Assembly (NCBI RefSeq): GCF_002007115.1
Contig: NZ_MVAD01000002.1
Span: forward strand, 124,001-188,000
Reading direction: 5' to 3'
DNA from: Massilia sp. KIM
GTDB lineage: Bacteria; Pseudomonadota; Gammaproteobacteria; Burkholderiales; Burkholderiaceae_D
DNA: 64,000 nt
How positions within the stretch are numbered: position 1 is the stretch's first letter; the number at the start of each line of letters is the position of its first letter. Under the pieces are notes generated by a model. The model searched no databases. It worked only from the letters and a program-made list of their open reading frames with translations, and was not told where the DNA came from. Below, piece after piece: positions 1-8,775 of the stretch. Both the position numbers and the translations under genes were made by a program.

Positions 1-926
1 ACGCCGAGCGCCGCAACGGCCGCCCGACCAAGCTGTCGCGCACCCTGTCCACCTTCTCGCTCGACAGCGGCCTGGTGTTCGAGCGCGACACCACCCTGTT
101 CGGCCGCGCCATCACCCAGACCCTGGAGCCGCGCCTGTTCTACGTGCACACCCCGTACAAGGACCAGGACGACATCCCGCTGTTCGACACCGGCCGCGCC
201 GGCTTCAACTACGCCCAGCTGTTCAGCGAGAACCGCTACGTGGGCGCGGACCGCATCTCGGACGCCAACCAGCTGACCGCGGCCCTGGTGTCGCGCTTCA
301 TCCAGCCGGACGGCGCCGAGCGCCTGCGCCTGGCCTTCGGCCAGCGCTACTACCTGGAGGCGCCGCGCGTGCGCCTGCCGGGCGAGCCGGCCCACCAGAG
401 CCGCTCCGACATCCTGGTGGCCGCCTCGGGCCGCATTTCCGAGACCTGGACCTTCGATAGCGGCGTACAATACGACGCCAACGGCAGCAACCTGTACAGC
501 TCGAACGCGGGGGTACAATGGTCGCCTGGCCAGATGAAGGTGGTGAATGCGGAATACCGTTATCAACGTGACAGCTTCCGCAACCTCGACCTGTCGGCCC
601 AGTGGCCGCTGTCGAAGCGCTGGTACGGCGTGGGACGCGTCAGTTATGCCTTGCGGTCCTACGGCGTGGGCCTGCTGAACAATCCGTCCGGCGGCGGCAG
701 GCTGATCGAGAGCCTCGTAGGTCTCGAATACAAGGCCGACTGCTGGGTGTTCCGCTTCGGTGCGCAGCGTTTCGTGACCGCGGCCCAGACCACCTCGACG
801 CCGATCTTCTTCCAGCTCGAGCTCAACGGCCTGTCGCGCCTGGGCTTGGGCAGCAACCCGCTCGAGACGTTCAACAAGAGCATCCCGGGCTACACGCGGC
901 TGAATTCCAACGTCGGCCGACCCTGA
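1..926 (+). CDS. lptD: LPS-assembly protein LptD, C-terminal part (5' end outside window)
   Basis: LptD is the outer-membrane beta-barrel that, with lipoprotein LptE, inserts lipopolysaccharide into the outer leaflet. About 307 C-terminal residues are present, reading in frame from base 3 with no start in the window. They show barrel-type alternation and the LptD-like segments LDSGLVFERD and EYKADCWVFRFG. In E. coli the latter region has two adjacent cysteines; here only one is seen (ADCW), so any inter-domain disulphide would use this single residue. surA follows 14 bases after the stop, the usual betaproteobacterial order, which supports the call because SurA chaperones LptD. The partner gene lptE lies in this window about 13 kb downstream. 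The protein is truncated only by the window edge. Confidence 0.93.
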   Translation, partial: AERRNGRPTKLSRTLSTFSLDSGLVFERDTTLFGRAITQTLEPRLFYVHTPYKDQDDIPLFDTGRAGFNYAQLFSENRYVGADRISDANQLTAALVSRFIQPDGAERLRLAFGQRYYLEAPRVRLPGEPAHQSRSDILVAASGRISETWTFDSGVQYDANGSNLYSSNAGVQWSPGQMKVVNAEYRYQRDSFRNLDLSAQWPLSKRWYGVGRVSYALRSYGVGLLNNPSGGGRLIESLVGLEYKADCWVFRFGAQRFVTAAQTTSTPIFFQLELNGLSRLGLGSNPLETFNKSIPGYTRLNSNVGRP

Positions 927-940
927 TTGACCATCCTGAA

Positions 941-2398
941 ATGAGTGCTTCCCAGATGATGCGTACTACCCGTTTGCACAAGAACACGCGAGCTGTCTCG
1001 CTCGCAACGGCGCTGCTGTGCGCGCTCGCCACCGGCCAGGTCTTCGCCCAGGCCGCCGCCACCACCACGCCGGCAGCGCCGGCAGCCCAGGCGCCGGCAG
1101 CACAGGCGCCGGCCGCGGCTGCCGCCAAGCCGGGCAGCGGCTTCCTGCCGCCCGCCTCCGCCAGCGCCAAGGTGATCGATTCGATCCACGTGGTCGTCAA
1201 TGACGAAGTGATCACCAAGAACGAAGTCGCGGGCCGCGTGACCCAGGTGTCGCAGAACCTGAAGGCGCGCAACGCCCAGCTGCCCGACCAGGCGACCCTG
1301 GAACGCCAGGTGGTCGAGTCGATGATCGTCGAACGCGCCCAGCTCCAGCTGGCCAAGGAAATGGGCGTGCGCGTCGACGACCGCACCCTGGACGCGACCA
1401 TCGGCCGCATCGCCGAAGGCCAGAAGATGTCGGTGCAGGAACTGCGCAACCAGATGGAAAAGGAGGGCCTGCCCTTCGCCCAGTTCCGTGAAGACATCCG
1501 CAACGAGATCCTGATGCAGCGGCTGCGCGAGCACGAGGTGGACAGCAAGATCCAGGTCTCGGAGGCCGAGATCGACACCTACATGACCGCCGCCAAGGTG
1601 GCCGCCGCCGACCGTGTCGAGCTGGAACTGTCGCAGATCCTGGTGCGCGTGCCCGAGAACGCCTCGCCCGAGCAGATCAACGCGCGCCGCGCGCGCGCCG
1701 AGGAAGTGGCGCGCCAGCTGCGCACCGGCGCCGACTTCGCCAAGTCCGCCGCCACCTATTCCGACGCGCCCGACGCCCTCAAGGGCGGCGAGATCGGCTG
1801 GCGCGATCCGGACCGCCTGCCGCCGGTGTTCGCGGGCGAGCTGCGTAAGCTGCAGCCGGGCCAGATCACCCCGATCATCAAGACCAACGTCGGCTTCCAC
1901 ATCCTCAAGATGACGAACAAGCGTTCGCTGGCCGAGAACAACGAGAAGGCGGTGGTGCAGCAGACCCGCGCGCGCCACATCCTGATCAAGCCGACGCCGA
2001 CCATGACCGCGGCCGAGGTCAAGCGCAAGCTGCTCGAGCTGAAGGAAAAGATGGCCAACAACGCCGCCACCTTCGAGGAACTGGCGCGCCTGCACTCGCA
2101 GGACGGTTCGGCCAGCAAGGGCGGCGACCTGGGCTTCCTGGAGCCGGGCGACACCGTGCCGGAATTCGAGACCGCGATGAACGAGCTCAAGCCGGGCGAG
2201 CTGTCCGACCCGATCGAATCGCCCTTCGGCTTCCACCTGATCCAGGTGGTCGAGCGCAAGAGCCAGGACGTGACCCAGCAGAAGGAACGCAACGTCGCGC
2301 GCCAGGTCATCCGCGAGCGCAAGATGCAGGAAGCGATGGAGAACTGGCTGCGCGAGGTGCGTGACCGCGCCTACGTCGAGTTCCGCGAGGAGCAGTAA
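941..2398 (+). CDS. surA: Periplasmic chaperone / peptidyl-prolyl isomerase SurA
   Basis: SurA escorts unfolded outer-membrane proteins across the periplasm. The 485-aa product starts with a signal peptide (hydrophobic [11 protein letters not shown], likely cleavage after FAQA near residue 37). An Ala/Pro/Thr-rich linker (about 37-65) follows, then the SurA N-terminal helical domain (about 75-220) and two parvulin domains (about 226-325 and 343-440). The second parvulin domain carries RARHILIKP and [10 protein letters not shown]. The reading frame is open further upstream inside lptD, but the ATG at 941 (or ATGs at 956/959) gives the signal peptide and follows the lptD stop, so the longer form is rejected. 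The low-complexity linker makes it longer than E. coli SurA. It is probably cotranscribed with lptD and pdxA; pdxA starts 4 bases after its stop. Confidence 0.95.
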   Translation: MSASQMMRTTRLHKNTRAVSLATALLCALATGQVFAQAAATTTPAAPAAQAPAAQAPAAAAAKPGSGFLPPASASAKVIDSIHVVVNDEVITKNEVAGRVTQVSQNLKARNAQLPDQATLERQVVESMIVERAQLQLAKEMGVRVDDRTLDATIGRIAEGQKMSVQELRNQMEKEGLPFAQFREDIRNEILMQRLREHEVDSKIQVSEAEIDTYMTAAKVAAADRVELELSQILVRVPENASPEQINARRARAEEVARQLRTGADFAKSAATYSDAPDALKGGEIGWRDPDRLPPVFAGELRKLQPGQITPIIKTNVGFHILKMTNKRSLAENNEKAVVQQTRARHILIKPTPTMTAAEVKRKLLELKEKMANNAATFEELARLHSQDGSASKGGDLGFLEPGDTVPEFETAMNELKPGELSDPIESPFGFHLIQVVERKSQDVTQQKERNVARQVIRERKMQEAMENWLREVRDRAYVEFREEQ

Positions 2399-2402
2399 AC
2401 CC

Positions 2403-3455
2403 ATGGCGGCGCCCCAGGCGAGGCCGGTGCTGGCCGTGACGGTCGGCGAGCCGGCCGGCATCGGACCCGAGATCGCGATCCGCGCCGCCTGGGCGCTGCG
2501 CGAGCAGGCCAATTGCGTGCTGGTCGGCGACGCCGCCTTCCTGGCGCTCACCGCCAGCCTGATCGACCCGGCGATCCGCCTGTCGGCGCTCTCGACCCAG
2601 GCGCTGCGCAACAGCGGCTTGCCGCACTTCGGGCCGGATCGCCTGGCCGTGATCGACGTGCCGCTGGCGGCCCATGTGCGGCCCGGCACCCTCGACCCAG
2701 AGAACGGACGCGCGGTGCTGGCCACCCTCGACCTGGCGATCGAGGGCGCGCGCGCCGGCTGGTTCGACGCCATCGTCACCGCGCCGCTTCAGAAGAGCAC
2801 CATCAACGACGCCGGCGTGGCCTTCTCCGGCCACACCGAATACCTGGCCGAGAAGACCGGCACGCCCAAGGTGGTGATGATGCTGGCCGGTTCGCCCGGC
2901 CCTGGTCAGCCTTACCTGCGGGTGGCGCTGGCCACCACCCATTTGCCGCTCAAGGAGGTCTCGGGCGCGCTCACGCGCGAGGGCCTGGCCCAGGTGATCG
3001 ACATCCTGCACCTCGACCTGAAGACCAAGTTCGGGATCGCCGCGCCGCGCATCCTGGTCACCGGCCTGAACCCGCACGCGGGCGAGAACGGCTACCTGGG
3101 ACGCGAGGAGATCGAGCTCATCAGCCCGGTGCTGGAAGGGGCGCGGGCGCGCGGCATCGACGCCCGCGGGCCTTACCCGGCCGACACCCTGTTCCAGCCC
3201 AAGTACCTGCGCGACGCCGACTGCGTGCTGGCCATGTACCACGACCAGGGCCTGCCGGTGCTCAAGTACGCCACCTTCGGGCGCGGCATCAACGTCACCC
3301 TCGGCCTGCCCATCATCCGCACCTCGGTCGACCACGGCACCGCGCTCGACCTCGCGGCCCAGGGCCTGGGGCTGGCCGACTGCGGCAGCATGGAAGAGGC
3401 GATCCGCGCCGCCATGCACATGGTCCAGGCCAGCCGCGCGGCCTCATCGCATTAA
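2403..3455 (+). CDS. pdxA: 4-hydroxythreonine-4-phosphate dehydrogenase PdxA
   Basis: PdxA oxidises 4-phosphohydroxy-L-threonine with NAD(P), a step of DXP-dependent pyridoxal 5'-phosphate synthesis in the cytoplasm. The 350-aa product has the family hallmarks: [12 protein letters not shown] at the N-terminus, [21 protein letters not shown], the metal-site segment [11 protein letters not shown] and the C-terminal [12 protein letters not shown]. The ATG just after the surA stop is chosen although the frame is open 42 bases further upstream inside surA. Order surA-pdxA-rsmA is widely conserved in proteobacteria and implies one transcript. Length is slightly above the usual 330 aa because of a short N-terminal extension. 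Confidence 0.95.
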   Translation: MAAPQARPVLAVTVGEPAGIGPEIAIRAAWALREQANCVLVGDAAFLALTASLIDPAIRLSALSTQALRNSGLPHFGPDRLAVIDVPLAAHVRPGTLDPENGRAVLATLDLAIEGARAGWFDAIVTAPLQKSTINDAGVAFSGHTEYLAEKTGTPKVVMMLAGSPGPGQPYLRVALATTHLPLKEVSGALTREGLAQVIDILHLDLKTKFGIAAPRILVTGLNPHAGENGYLGREEIELISPVLEGARARGIDARGPYPADTLFQPKYLRDADCVLAMYHDQGLPVLKYATFGRGINVTLGLPIIRTSVDHGTALDLAAQGLGLADCGSMEEAIRAAMHMVQASRAASSH

Positions 3456-3489
3456 ACAACGGCATCACGCCGGCATCACGAAAGCATTC

Positions 3490-4257
3490 ATGAAACACGT
3501 CGCACGCAAGCGCTTCGGCCAGAACTTCCTGACCGACGACCACGTCCTGAACAACATCATCGACGCCATCGCGCCGCGCCGCGGGCAGGCGATGGTGGAG
3601 ATCGGTCCGGGCCTGGCGGCCATGACGGCGCTGCTGCTCAAGGAGCTCGACCACATGCATGTGGTCGAGCTCGACCGCGACCTGGTGGCGCGCCTGGAAA
3701 AGGCCTATCCGCGCGAACGGCTCAGCGTGCACTCGGGCGACGCTCTCAAGTTCGATTTCTCCAGCCTGCCGGTGCCGGAAGGGCAGAAGCTGCGCGTTGT
3801 CGGCAATTTGCCGTACAACATCTCCAGCCCCCTGCTGTTCCACCTGGCCGAATTCGCCCACCTGGTCGAGGACCAGCATTTCATGCTGCAGAAGGAGGTG
3901 GTGGAGCGCATGGTGGCCGAGCCGGGCACCAAGGCCTACAGCCGGCTGACGGTGATGCTGCAGTGGCGCTACGACATGGAACTGCTGTTCGTGGTGCCGC
4001 CGACCGCCTTCGACCCGCCGCCCCAGGTGGATTCGGCGATCGTGCGCATGATCCCCAAGCGCGAGCGGCTGGCCTGCGATCCGGTGAAGCTGGAGCGGGT
4101 GGTGGCCAAGGCGTTTTCGCAGAGGCGCAAGGTGATCCGCAATTGCGTGGCGGGGATGTTTACCGAGGCGCAGCTGGTGGAGGCGGGGATCGATCCGGGG
4201 GCGAGGCCGGAGGCGGTGGGGCTGGAGCAGTATGTGGCCTTGGCCAATCTGCTCTAG
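3490..4257 (+). CDS. rsmA: 16S rRNA dimethyladenosine transferase RsmA (KsgA)
   Basis: RsmA dimethylates two adjacent adenosines in the 3'-terminal hairpin of 16S rRNA (A1518/A1519 in E. coli numbering) late in 30S assembly, using S-adenosylmethionine. The 255-aa protein shows KRFGQNFL at residues 7-14, the SAM loop EIGPGLAAMT around 37-46, the acidic VVELDRDL that binds the adenosyl ribose, and the catalytic motif NLPYNISSPL. Length matches the family. It is the last gene of the lptD-surA-pdxA-rsmA run, 34 bases after pdxA. No strong Shine-Dalgarno sequence is seen. The first dispersed mirrored repeat lies just downstream of its stop. Confidence 0.95.
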   Translation: MKHVARKRFGQNFLTDDHVLNNIIDAIAPRRGQAMVEIGPGLAAMTALLLKELDHMHVVELDRDLVARLEKAYPRERLSVHSGDALKFDFSSLPVPEGQKLRVVGNLPYNISSPLLFHLAEFAHLVEDQHFMLQKEVVERMVAEPGTKAYSRLTVMLQWRYDMELLFVVPPTAFDPPPQVDSAIVRMIPKRERLACDPVKLERVVAKAFSQRRKVIRNCVAGMFTEAQLVEAGIDPGARPEAVGLEQYVALANLL

Positions 4258-4603
4258 GGCCGTGCCATAAGGCGGTCTAGCAAGCTCGCCCCGCACCTTC
4301 ATTCTCTGAGTCAGCCATAAAACCGTCATTCCGGCGAAGGCCGGAATCCAAGTTCGTCTGCCGAAGCCGCACGCGCAAACTTGGATTCCGGCCTTCGCCG
4401 GAATGACGTTTTACTGCCGCCGGAGCGAAGCTGAAGCGTTCAGTTTTTGCACCGCACAAACGCATTCCAGCGTCCTCCCGGGCCTTTCCACCCCACCTTT
4501 TCCGCAGTCCGTCGCACGCCGCTGGAGCCCCAGGCGGCGTTTTCCTATAGTGCTTCCATCGACAGGCCATTCAGGCCTACCCACTCACCCGAAGGAGCAC
4601 ATC
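4258..4603. other. Intergenic region with one mirrored repeat element
   Basis: 346 bases without a convincing gene between rsmA and a small exported-protein gene. It contains the mirrored repeat described separately (4324-4408). A TATAGT hexamer at 4546-4551 may be the -10 box of the small downstream gene; no -35 partner is evident. Nothing else is recognised. Confidence 0.6.
4324..4408. repeat. Mirrored hairpin repeat, copy A
   Basis: Two 31-base arms in inverted orientation flank a 23-base spacer. Each arm contains its own hairpin, an 8-bp stem ATTCCGGC/GCCGGAAT with a GAAG (or CTTC) loop, followed by CCAAGTT. Whole-arm pairing is also possible. Related full copies lie at 10691, 17058, 43352, 48528 and 59544, and single arms near 17277, 53474 and 53621. 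This copy lies about 65 bases after the rsmA stop. The layout is like REP/BIME elements, and the arm core resembles the neisserial dRS3 pattern (ATTCC...GGAAT). Confidence 0.9.
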
Positions 4604-4771
4604 ATGAACGTCCTCAAGCACATGGAAACCATCTTCCTGGCCGCCCTGATCGTCGCCGGCGGCAGCAGCTACGCCGTGGCCGCCACCGAAAAAGCCTCCG
4701 ACGCCTACCACGCCCAGGTCTCGGTCGGCATGGACAAGATCGCCGTCGTGAAGGTCAGCGCCGCCCGCTGA
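4604..4771 (+). CDS. Small exported protein, 55 aa, unknown function
   Basis: A 55-residue ORF with a strong Shine-Dalgarno sequence (GAAGGAG, 6 bases before the ATG). The N-terminus is a signal peptide or single membrane helix (METIFLAALIVAGGSSYAVAA). The mature remainder of about 30 residues would be small and mildly charged (ATEKASDAYHAQV...). I recognise no domain. The ribosome binding site, signal peptide and stop just before a hairpin terminator make it a likely real gene. Role unknown; a secreted peptide or stress-induced envelope protein is only a guess. Confidence 0.7.
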   Translation: MNVLKHMETIFLAALIVAGGSSYAVAATEKASDAYHAQVSVGMDKIAVVKVSAAR

Positions 4772-4804
4772 GCCCTGCAGTTCAGCCTCAGGAAAGCGCG
4801 GGCG

Positions 4805-4832
4805 AAAAAAAGCCCGCTGTGTGGAGCGGGCT
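4805..4832 (-). terminator. Rho-independent terminator for the minus-strand lipoprotein genes
   Basis: Stem AGCCCGCT/AGCGGGCT with a 6-base loop. On the minus strand it is followed by a run of seven T, the classic intrinsic terminator. It lies about 115 bases beyond the stop of the minus-strand lipoprotein gene. It may also stop plus-strand transcription from the small exported-protein gene, although there the T-run is absent. Confidence 0.8.
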
Positions 4833-4946
4833 TGAAATCCAATTCTTTTCTGAGGAGAGTTGGAGGAGACAGGAGCTAGTATGCTGCGTGACAGCATATA
4901 CGTCCAATTTCTCTTTCAAATACTCGACATAAGTTTTTGATATATC

Positions 4947-5570
4947 TTACGCCAGGATGCGCGGGCGGCAGGTGATGTCCACGTTGGTCACGTTGGCGTC
5001 GCCCATGGTGCCCGCCGGGTTGGCCACGGTGCAGATCAGGCCGGCCGGCTGTTCGATGATGGCGATGCCGTAGGTCACGTTATAGGCCACGGGCAGGGGC
5101 ATGACGTATTCCTTGGCGTCCTTGGGAACGAGCAGGTTGCCGCCGCCGCTGCCGTTGGCCAGCACCAGGCCGTCCGCGGTCAGGCCGGTGATCTTGCCGC
5201 CGACGGTGTACTGGTTGACCGAGCAGGAAATCAGGACGTTGATGGCCGCCAGCCGGCCGGCGGTGTCGCTGTTGTTCGGGAACTGGCCGGCCGGGGCGCA
5301 GCGCTGGTGCAGCGGCTGCTGGCTGACCTGGACGTTGTAGACGTCGCCGTACTCGATCTGGCGCGGGAAGTTGAAGCTCACGTTCTCGCCGGCCTTGGCG
5401 GGCGGATTGACGCTGATTTCCTGGCCATTGCTGGTCAGCTTCAGGCCGGTGTACTCGAGGCCGCCAATGGTGCCGCCGATGGTGAAGGTGGCTTTGCCGC
5501 CGCCGCCGCAGGCGGACAGGCCCGCAACCAGGGCCAGCGCGAGCGCCGGACGGATCAGGGAAGACTTCAT
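4947..5570 (-). CDS. Putative lipoprotein, paralogue of the next gene
   Basis: A 207-aa product beginning MKSSLIRPALALALVAGLSAC: a lipoprotein signal peptide with lipobox LSAC and the cysteine followed by a glycine run, so outer-membrane lipidation is likely. The body has two similar beta-rich segments (GGTIGGL.Y.GL.L near residue 35; GGKITGLTADGLVLANG near 120) and cysteines that may pair. It resembles the adjacent gene in signal sequence, in the GL.LTNNG-like motifs and in the C-terminal TNVDITC/TNLAVTC ending, so the two are tandem paralogues. Start at 5570 is preferred over the ATG at 5576 because GGAG lies 9 bases upstream of it. An in-frame extension to 6140 merely reads through the neighbour out of frame. 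Function unknown; surface or adhesion role is a guess. Confidence 0.78.
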   Translation of the reverse strand: MKSSLIRPALALALVAGLSACGGGGKATFTIGGTIGGLEYTGLKLTSNGQEISVNPPAKAGENVSFNFPRQIEYGDVYNVQVSQQPLHQRCAPAGQFPNNSDTAGRLAAINVLISCSVNQYTVGGKITGLTADGLVLANGSGGGNLLVPKDAKEYVMPLPVAYNVTYGIAIIEQPAGLICTVANPAGTMGDANVTNVDITCRPRILA

Positions 5571-5590
5571 TCGCATAAACTCCGGATAGA

Positions 5591-6178
5591 TTACGGGGTG
5601 CAGGTGACGGCCAGGTTGGTCACGTCGGTATTGCGCATGACGCCGCTGCCATTGGCGATGGTGCAGGTCTGGCCTTCGGGATTCTTCAGCACGGTCACGC
5701 CGTACACCGCATCCTCGAACACCGGGGTCATCGCGAAGCTGGTGGCGCCGGCCGGGACCACGACCTTGTCGGCGCCGTTGACGAGCTCCAGCTGGCCTTT
5801 CAGGTTGCTGATCGTGCCGGTCAGCTTGTGGGTCTTGATGGTGCAGACGATCTGCACGGTGGTGATGTTGAAGGCGGCGCGGCCGCGGCCGTTGATCACG
5901 TCGCACTTCTCGGTATTGTCCGGGCGCGCCTTGACCTCGACGTTGTACTGGTCGTCGGTGGAGACCAGGTTCGGGAAATAGAAGCGATCCGTGCCGGTGC
6001 CGTTGGCCGGCACGGGGACTGCGTAATCGGAGCCGCCGTTGTTGGTCAGCACCAGGCCGGGCTTGGTCACGCCGGAGAAGCTGCCGCCGAGCAGCAGGTC
6101 GCCATCGCTGCCACCGCAGGCAGACAGCGCGAGCGTGCATGCCAGCACGGCGCCGGCACGCAGGTAGGAACTCTTCAT
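5591..6178 (-). CDS. Putative lipoprotein, first of a tandem pair
   Basis: 195 aa, starting MKSSYLRAGAVLACTLALSAC with a lipobox LSAC. GGAG sits 7 bases before the ATG. Like the gene 20 bases downstream it has repeated beta-rich units (GGSFSGVTKPGLVLTNNG near residue 31; LTGTISNLKGQLELVNG near 119) and ends in a short TNLAVTCTP tail. The shared leader, spacing and ending indicate duplication, and both genes would share one transcript ending at the terminator near 4.8 kb. I do not recognise a named family; proteins with this repeated unit occur as lipoproteins in Oxalobacteraceae, but that is recollection rather than a search. Confidence 0.78.
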   Translation of the reverse strand: MKSSYLRAGAVLACTLALSACGGSDGDLLLGGSFSGVTKPGLVLTNNGGSDYAVPVPANGTGTDRFYFPNLVSTDDQYNVEVKARPDNTEKCDVINGRGRAAFNITTVQIVCTIKTHKLTGTISNLKGQLELVNGADKVVVPAGATSFAMTPVFEDAVYGVTVLKNPEGQTCTIANGSGVMRNTDVTNLAVTCTP

Positions 6179-6368
6179 TTACTCACTCCAATTGTTCGGG
6201 GGATAGCGCAGCTGCGCGGTCGGATAGACAAATCGCCCAACATTTTAGTGCATTTGGCAAGCAACTGGTCCATTTGCCTTTGTATCCTGGTGTAACCGGT
6301 GCACGCGATTGCTTTTCAGCCAACGGCTCGCTATGCTTGGGGCGAGCATTCCCATTACCGGTTCACCT

Positions 6369-7073
6369 ATGACGACACCCTGGCCCAAAGCCGTCCTGTT
6401 CGATCTCGACGATACCCTGTGGCCTATTGCGCCTGTCATCCTGGAAGCGGAAAAAATTCTGTACGAATGGCTGCGCCGGCACGCGCCCCGGGTGGCCGAG
6501 CAATATACCATCGACACCCTGCGCCAGGCGCGCCTCGAACTGCTGGCCAGCCGGCCCGAGTTCCAGCTCGACCTGGGCGCCCTGCGCCGCGCCGGCCTTA
6601 CCGCCGCCTTCGAGCAGGCGGGTGAGGATGTGGCCAAGGTGGAACTGGCCATGGTGGAATTCTTTGCCGCGCGCAACGCCGTGATTCCCTATGACGACGT
6701 GCTGCCCGGCCTGCTGCGCCTGAAGGGAAGGGTGCGCATCGGTTCGATTACCAACGGCAACGCCGACCTGCAGACCATCGGCCTGGCCCACCATTTCCAG
6801 GGCTCGGTCGCGGCCCACCAGCTCGGCGTGGCCAAGCCGGAGGCCGCGATTTTCCTGGCCGGCTGCGAGGCGCTCGGCGTGGCGCCGCATGAGGCGGTCT
6901 ACGTCGGCGACGACCTGCTGCTGGACGTGCAGGGAGCCCAGCGCGCCGGCCTGCGCGCGGTGTGGATGAACCGCATGGGTAAGACCAACGACCTGGCGCA
7001 CGAAGTGCGGCCGGATGCCGAAGTGAGCAGCCTGGACGAACTGGTGGACTGGCTGAAACGCGAATACGACTGA
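6369..7073 (+). CDS. HAD-superfamily hydrolase (phosphatase)
   Basis: A 234-aa cytoplasmic HAD hydrolase. Motif I is VLFDLDDTLW near the start, giving the nucleophile Asp and the acid/base Asp. Motif II is GSITNGNAD, and motif IV is GDDLLLDVQGA followed by AGLRAVWMNR. The cap region (about 20-95) is helical. The pattern matches the family holding YigB/YjjG-like phosphatases for FMN, pyrimidine nucleotides or the riboflavin precursor, but the substrate cannot be read from sequence. The ATG before TTPWPKA is chosen; earlier TTG/ATG codons would add a non-conserved extension. It is followed by hrcA after 113 bases with a separate -10 box. Confidence 0.88.
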   Translation: MTTPWPKAVLFDLDDTLWPIAPVILEAEKILYEWLRRHAPRVAEQYTIDTLRQARLELLASRPEFQLDLGALRRAGLTAAFEQAGEDVAKVELAMVEFFAARNAVIPYDDVLPGLLRLKGRVRIGSITNGNADLQTIGLAHHFQGSVAAHQLGVAKPEAAIFLAGCEALGVAPHEAVYVGDDLLLDVQGAQRAGLRAVWMNRMGKTNDLAHEVRPDAEVSSLDELVDWLKREYD

Positions 7074-7149
7074 AGCACGGGCATGGCTGGCGCGGCTTGA
7101 GCCGGCGCAGAGCCGGGCTTGCGCTCCGGGCCATGCGCCCTCATCTACA

Positions 7150-7155
7150 TATAAT
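7150..7155 (+). promoter_or_regulatory. Putative -10 box of hrcA
   Basis: A perfect TATAAT sits 31 bases before the hrcA start, inside the context ACATATAATA that recurs before hemH at 60.44 kb. No clear TTGACA lies at the expected distance, so this is a weak call. No CIRCE element (TTAGCACTC-N9-GAGTGCTAA) is seen here. Confidence 0.45.
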
Positions 7156-7186
7156 ATTAGGCAGCAAAGCTTTGCTTCCATGAATC

Positions 7187-8203
7187 ATGCAACTCGATAA
7201 CCGTGCCCAAACCCTGCTCAAAGCGCTCGTCGAACGCTATATCGCCGACGGCCAGCCGGTAGGCTCGCGCGCGCTGTCGAAGATTTCCGGCCTCGACCTG
7301 TCTCCGGCCACGATCCGCAACATCATGGCCGACCTCGAGGAAATGGGCTACGTGGCCAGCCCGCATACCTCGGCCGGCCGGATCCCGACGCCGCGCGGCT
7401 ACCGCCTGTTCGTCGACACCCTGCTCACCGTGCAGCACATCGACGAGACGGCGGTGGAAGCCGAGCGCATGCGCCTGCCGGTGCAGCAGCCGCAGAAGCT
7501 CATCGCCAACGCGGCCCAGATGCTGTCCTCGTTGTCCCAGTTCGCCGGCGTCGTGCAGAGCCCGCGCCGCGAATCGGTGTTCCAGCAGATCGAATTCCTG
7601 CGCCTGTCGGAAAAGCGCATCCTGCTGGTCATCGTCGACCCGCGCGGCGACGTCCAGAACCGCCTGCTGCTGACCGACGTGGACTACACCCCCGGCCAGC
7701 TCACGCAATCGGCCAATTACCTGAATCAGAACTATGCCGGGCTGACCTTCGACGAGGTGCGCGACCGCCTGACGGGCGAGCTGCGCCAGTTGCGCGACGA
7801 CATGGGACGCCTGATGCAGGCGGCGGTGGAGGCCGGCAGCGAAGCCATGGCCGAGGGCGACGAGATGGTGATCGCCGGCGAACGCAACCTGCTCTCGGTG
7901 GCCGACCTGTCGTCCAACATGAGTTCGCTGCGCCAGATGTTCGAGATGTTCGAGCAGAAGACCGGGCTGATGCAGTTGCTGGATGTGTCCAGCAAGGCGG
8001 GCGGAGTGCAGATCTTCATCGGCGGGGAGTCGAAGCTGGTGCCGATGGACGAGATGAGCGTGGTGACCGCGCCCTACGAGGTGAATGGGCGCATCGTCGG
8101 CACCCTGGGGGTGATCGGGCCGACCCGCATGGCCTACGAGCGGGTGATCCCGATCGTGGACATCACGGCCAAGCTGCTGTCGAACGCGCTGAGTAATCCC
8201 TAA
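7187..8203 (+). CDS. hrcA: Heat-inducible transcription repressor HrcA
   Basis: HrcA represses chaperone operons by binding CIRCE elements and is kept active by GroEL. The 338-aa protein has the N-terminal winged helix ([18 protein letters not shown], then [17 protein letters not shown] and [17 protein letters not shown]), the dimerisation region and the C-terminal GAF-like domain ending in [20 protein letters not shown]. Length is normal. In many betaproteobacteria hrcA sits beside nadK and the grpE-dnaK genes; here those lie about 50 kb away. Neither the dnaK nor the grpE promoter in this window has a CIRCE sequence, so its targets (probably groES-groEL) are outside. A strong terminator follows. 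Confidence 0.96.
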   Translation: MQLDNRAQTLLKALVERYIADGQPVGSRALSKISGLDLSPATIRNIMADLEEMGYVASPHTSAGRIPTPRGYRLFVDTLLTVQHIDETAVEAERMRLPVQQPQKLIANAAQMLSSLSQFAGVVQSPRRESVFQQIEFLRLSEKRILLVIVDPRGDVQNRLLLTDVDYTPGQLTQSANYLNQNYAGLTFDEVRDRLTGELRQLRDDMGRLMQAAVEAGSEAMAEGDEMVIAGERNLLSVADLSSNMSSLRQMFEMFEQKTGLMQLLDVSSKAGGVQIFIGGESKLVPMDEMSVVTAPYEVNGRIVGTLGVIGPTRMAYERVIPIVDITAKLLSNALSNP

Positions 8204-8214
8204 CTACCCCTAAT

Positions 8215-8243
8215 AAAAAAGCACGCCGCAGGCGTGCTTTTTT
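8215..8243. terminator. Bidirectional terminator between hrcA and fur
   Basis: AAAAAAGCACGCC-GCA-GGCGTGCTTTTTT: a GC-rich stem flanked by A- and T-runs, so it works in both directions for the convergent hrcA (+) and fur (-) genes. It starts 11 bases after the hrcA stop. Confidence 0.93.
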
Positions 8244-8267
8244 GCTAACGAAACCGCAACATCCCGC

Positions 8268-8696
8268 TTATTGTTTCCGCGGGCAATTCACTTTGACACA
8301 ATTGCCGTAAATCGCAAGCGCATGCTCGGCGATCTTGTAGCCGCGCTCGGTCGCGATCTTGTGCTGGCGCGACTCGATCTCGTCGTCGTAGAACTCTTCG
8401 ACGTGGCCGCAGTCCAGACACACGAGGTGGTCGTGGTGCGAGCCGGCGTTGAGCTCGTAGATCGCCTTGCCGGTTTCAAAGTGATTGCGGTTCAGCAGGC
8501 CGGCCTGCTCGAACTGGGTCAGCACCCGGTAGACGGTCGCCAGACCCACGTCCATGTTGTCGGCCAGAAGGATCTTGTACACATCTTCCGCCGTGAGGTG
8601 CCGTACCGCGCTGTTCTGGAAGATTTCCAGGATTTTGATGCGCGGGAGAGTAGCCTTCAGGCCGCTGGCCTTCAGGTCGGTCGGGTTGTTGCTCAT
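8268..8696 (-). CDS. fur: Ferric uptake regulator Fur
   Basis: Fur is an iron-responsive DNA-binding repressor. The 142-aa product has a winged-helix N-terminus (LPRIKILEIF, HLTAEDVYK, GLATVYRVLTQFE), the metal-binding signature HHDHLVCLDCG near residues 87-97, and the C-terminal pair in GNCVKVNCPRKQ. All four cysteines typical of structural zinc binding in this family are present. It is divergent from bamE with 79 bases between the starts, the conserved fur/omlA arrangement of many proteobacteria. No obvious Fur box is seen in that interval, so autoregulation is not shown. Confidence 0.96.
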   Translation of the reverse strand: MSNNPTDLKASGLKATLPRIKILEIFQNSAVRHLTAEDVYKILLADNMDVGLATVYRVLTQFEQAGLLNRNHFETGKAIYELNAGSHHDHLVCLDCGHVEEFYDDEIESRQHKIATERGYKIAEHALAIYGNCVKVNCPRKQ

Positions 8697-8775
8697 GTTT
8701 TGTTACTCGTATATTGGCGGAGTGCTTTATGATATAGCGTTTTGGAGCTCCCGCTCAAACGTTTTGAGGTTACTT

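Noticed and set aside
4947..6140. A single 397-aa protein covering both lipoprotein genes
   Set aside because: Its first half reads the upstream lipoprotein out of frame. The real second gene has its own RBS, signal peptide and start at 5570.
7081..7186. CIRCE element for autoregulation of hrcA
   Set aside because: No TTAGCACTC-N9-GAGTGCTAA or close variant is present upstream of hrcA, grpE or dnaK.
8697..8775. Fur box in the fur/bamE intergenic region
   Set aside because: AT-rich bases are present but no 19-bp GATAAT-type palindrome could be matched.
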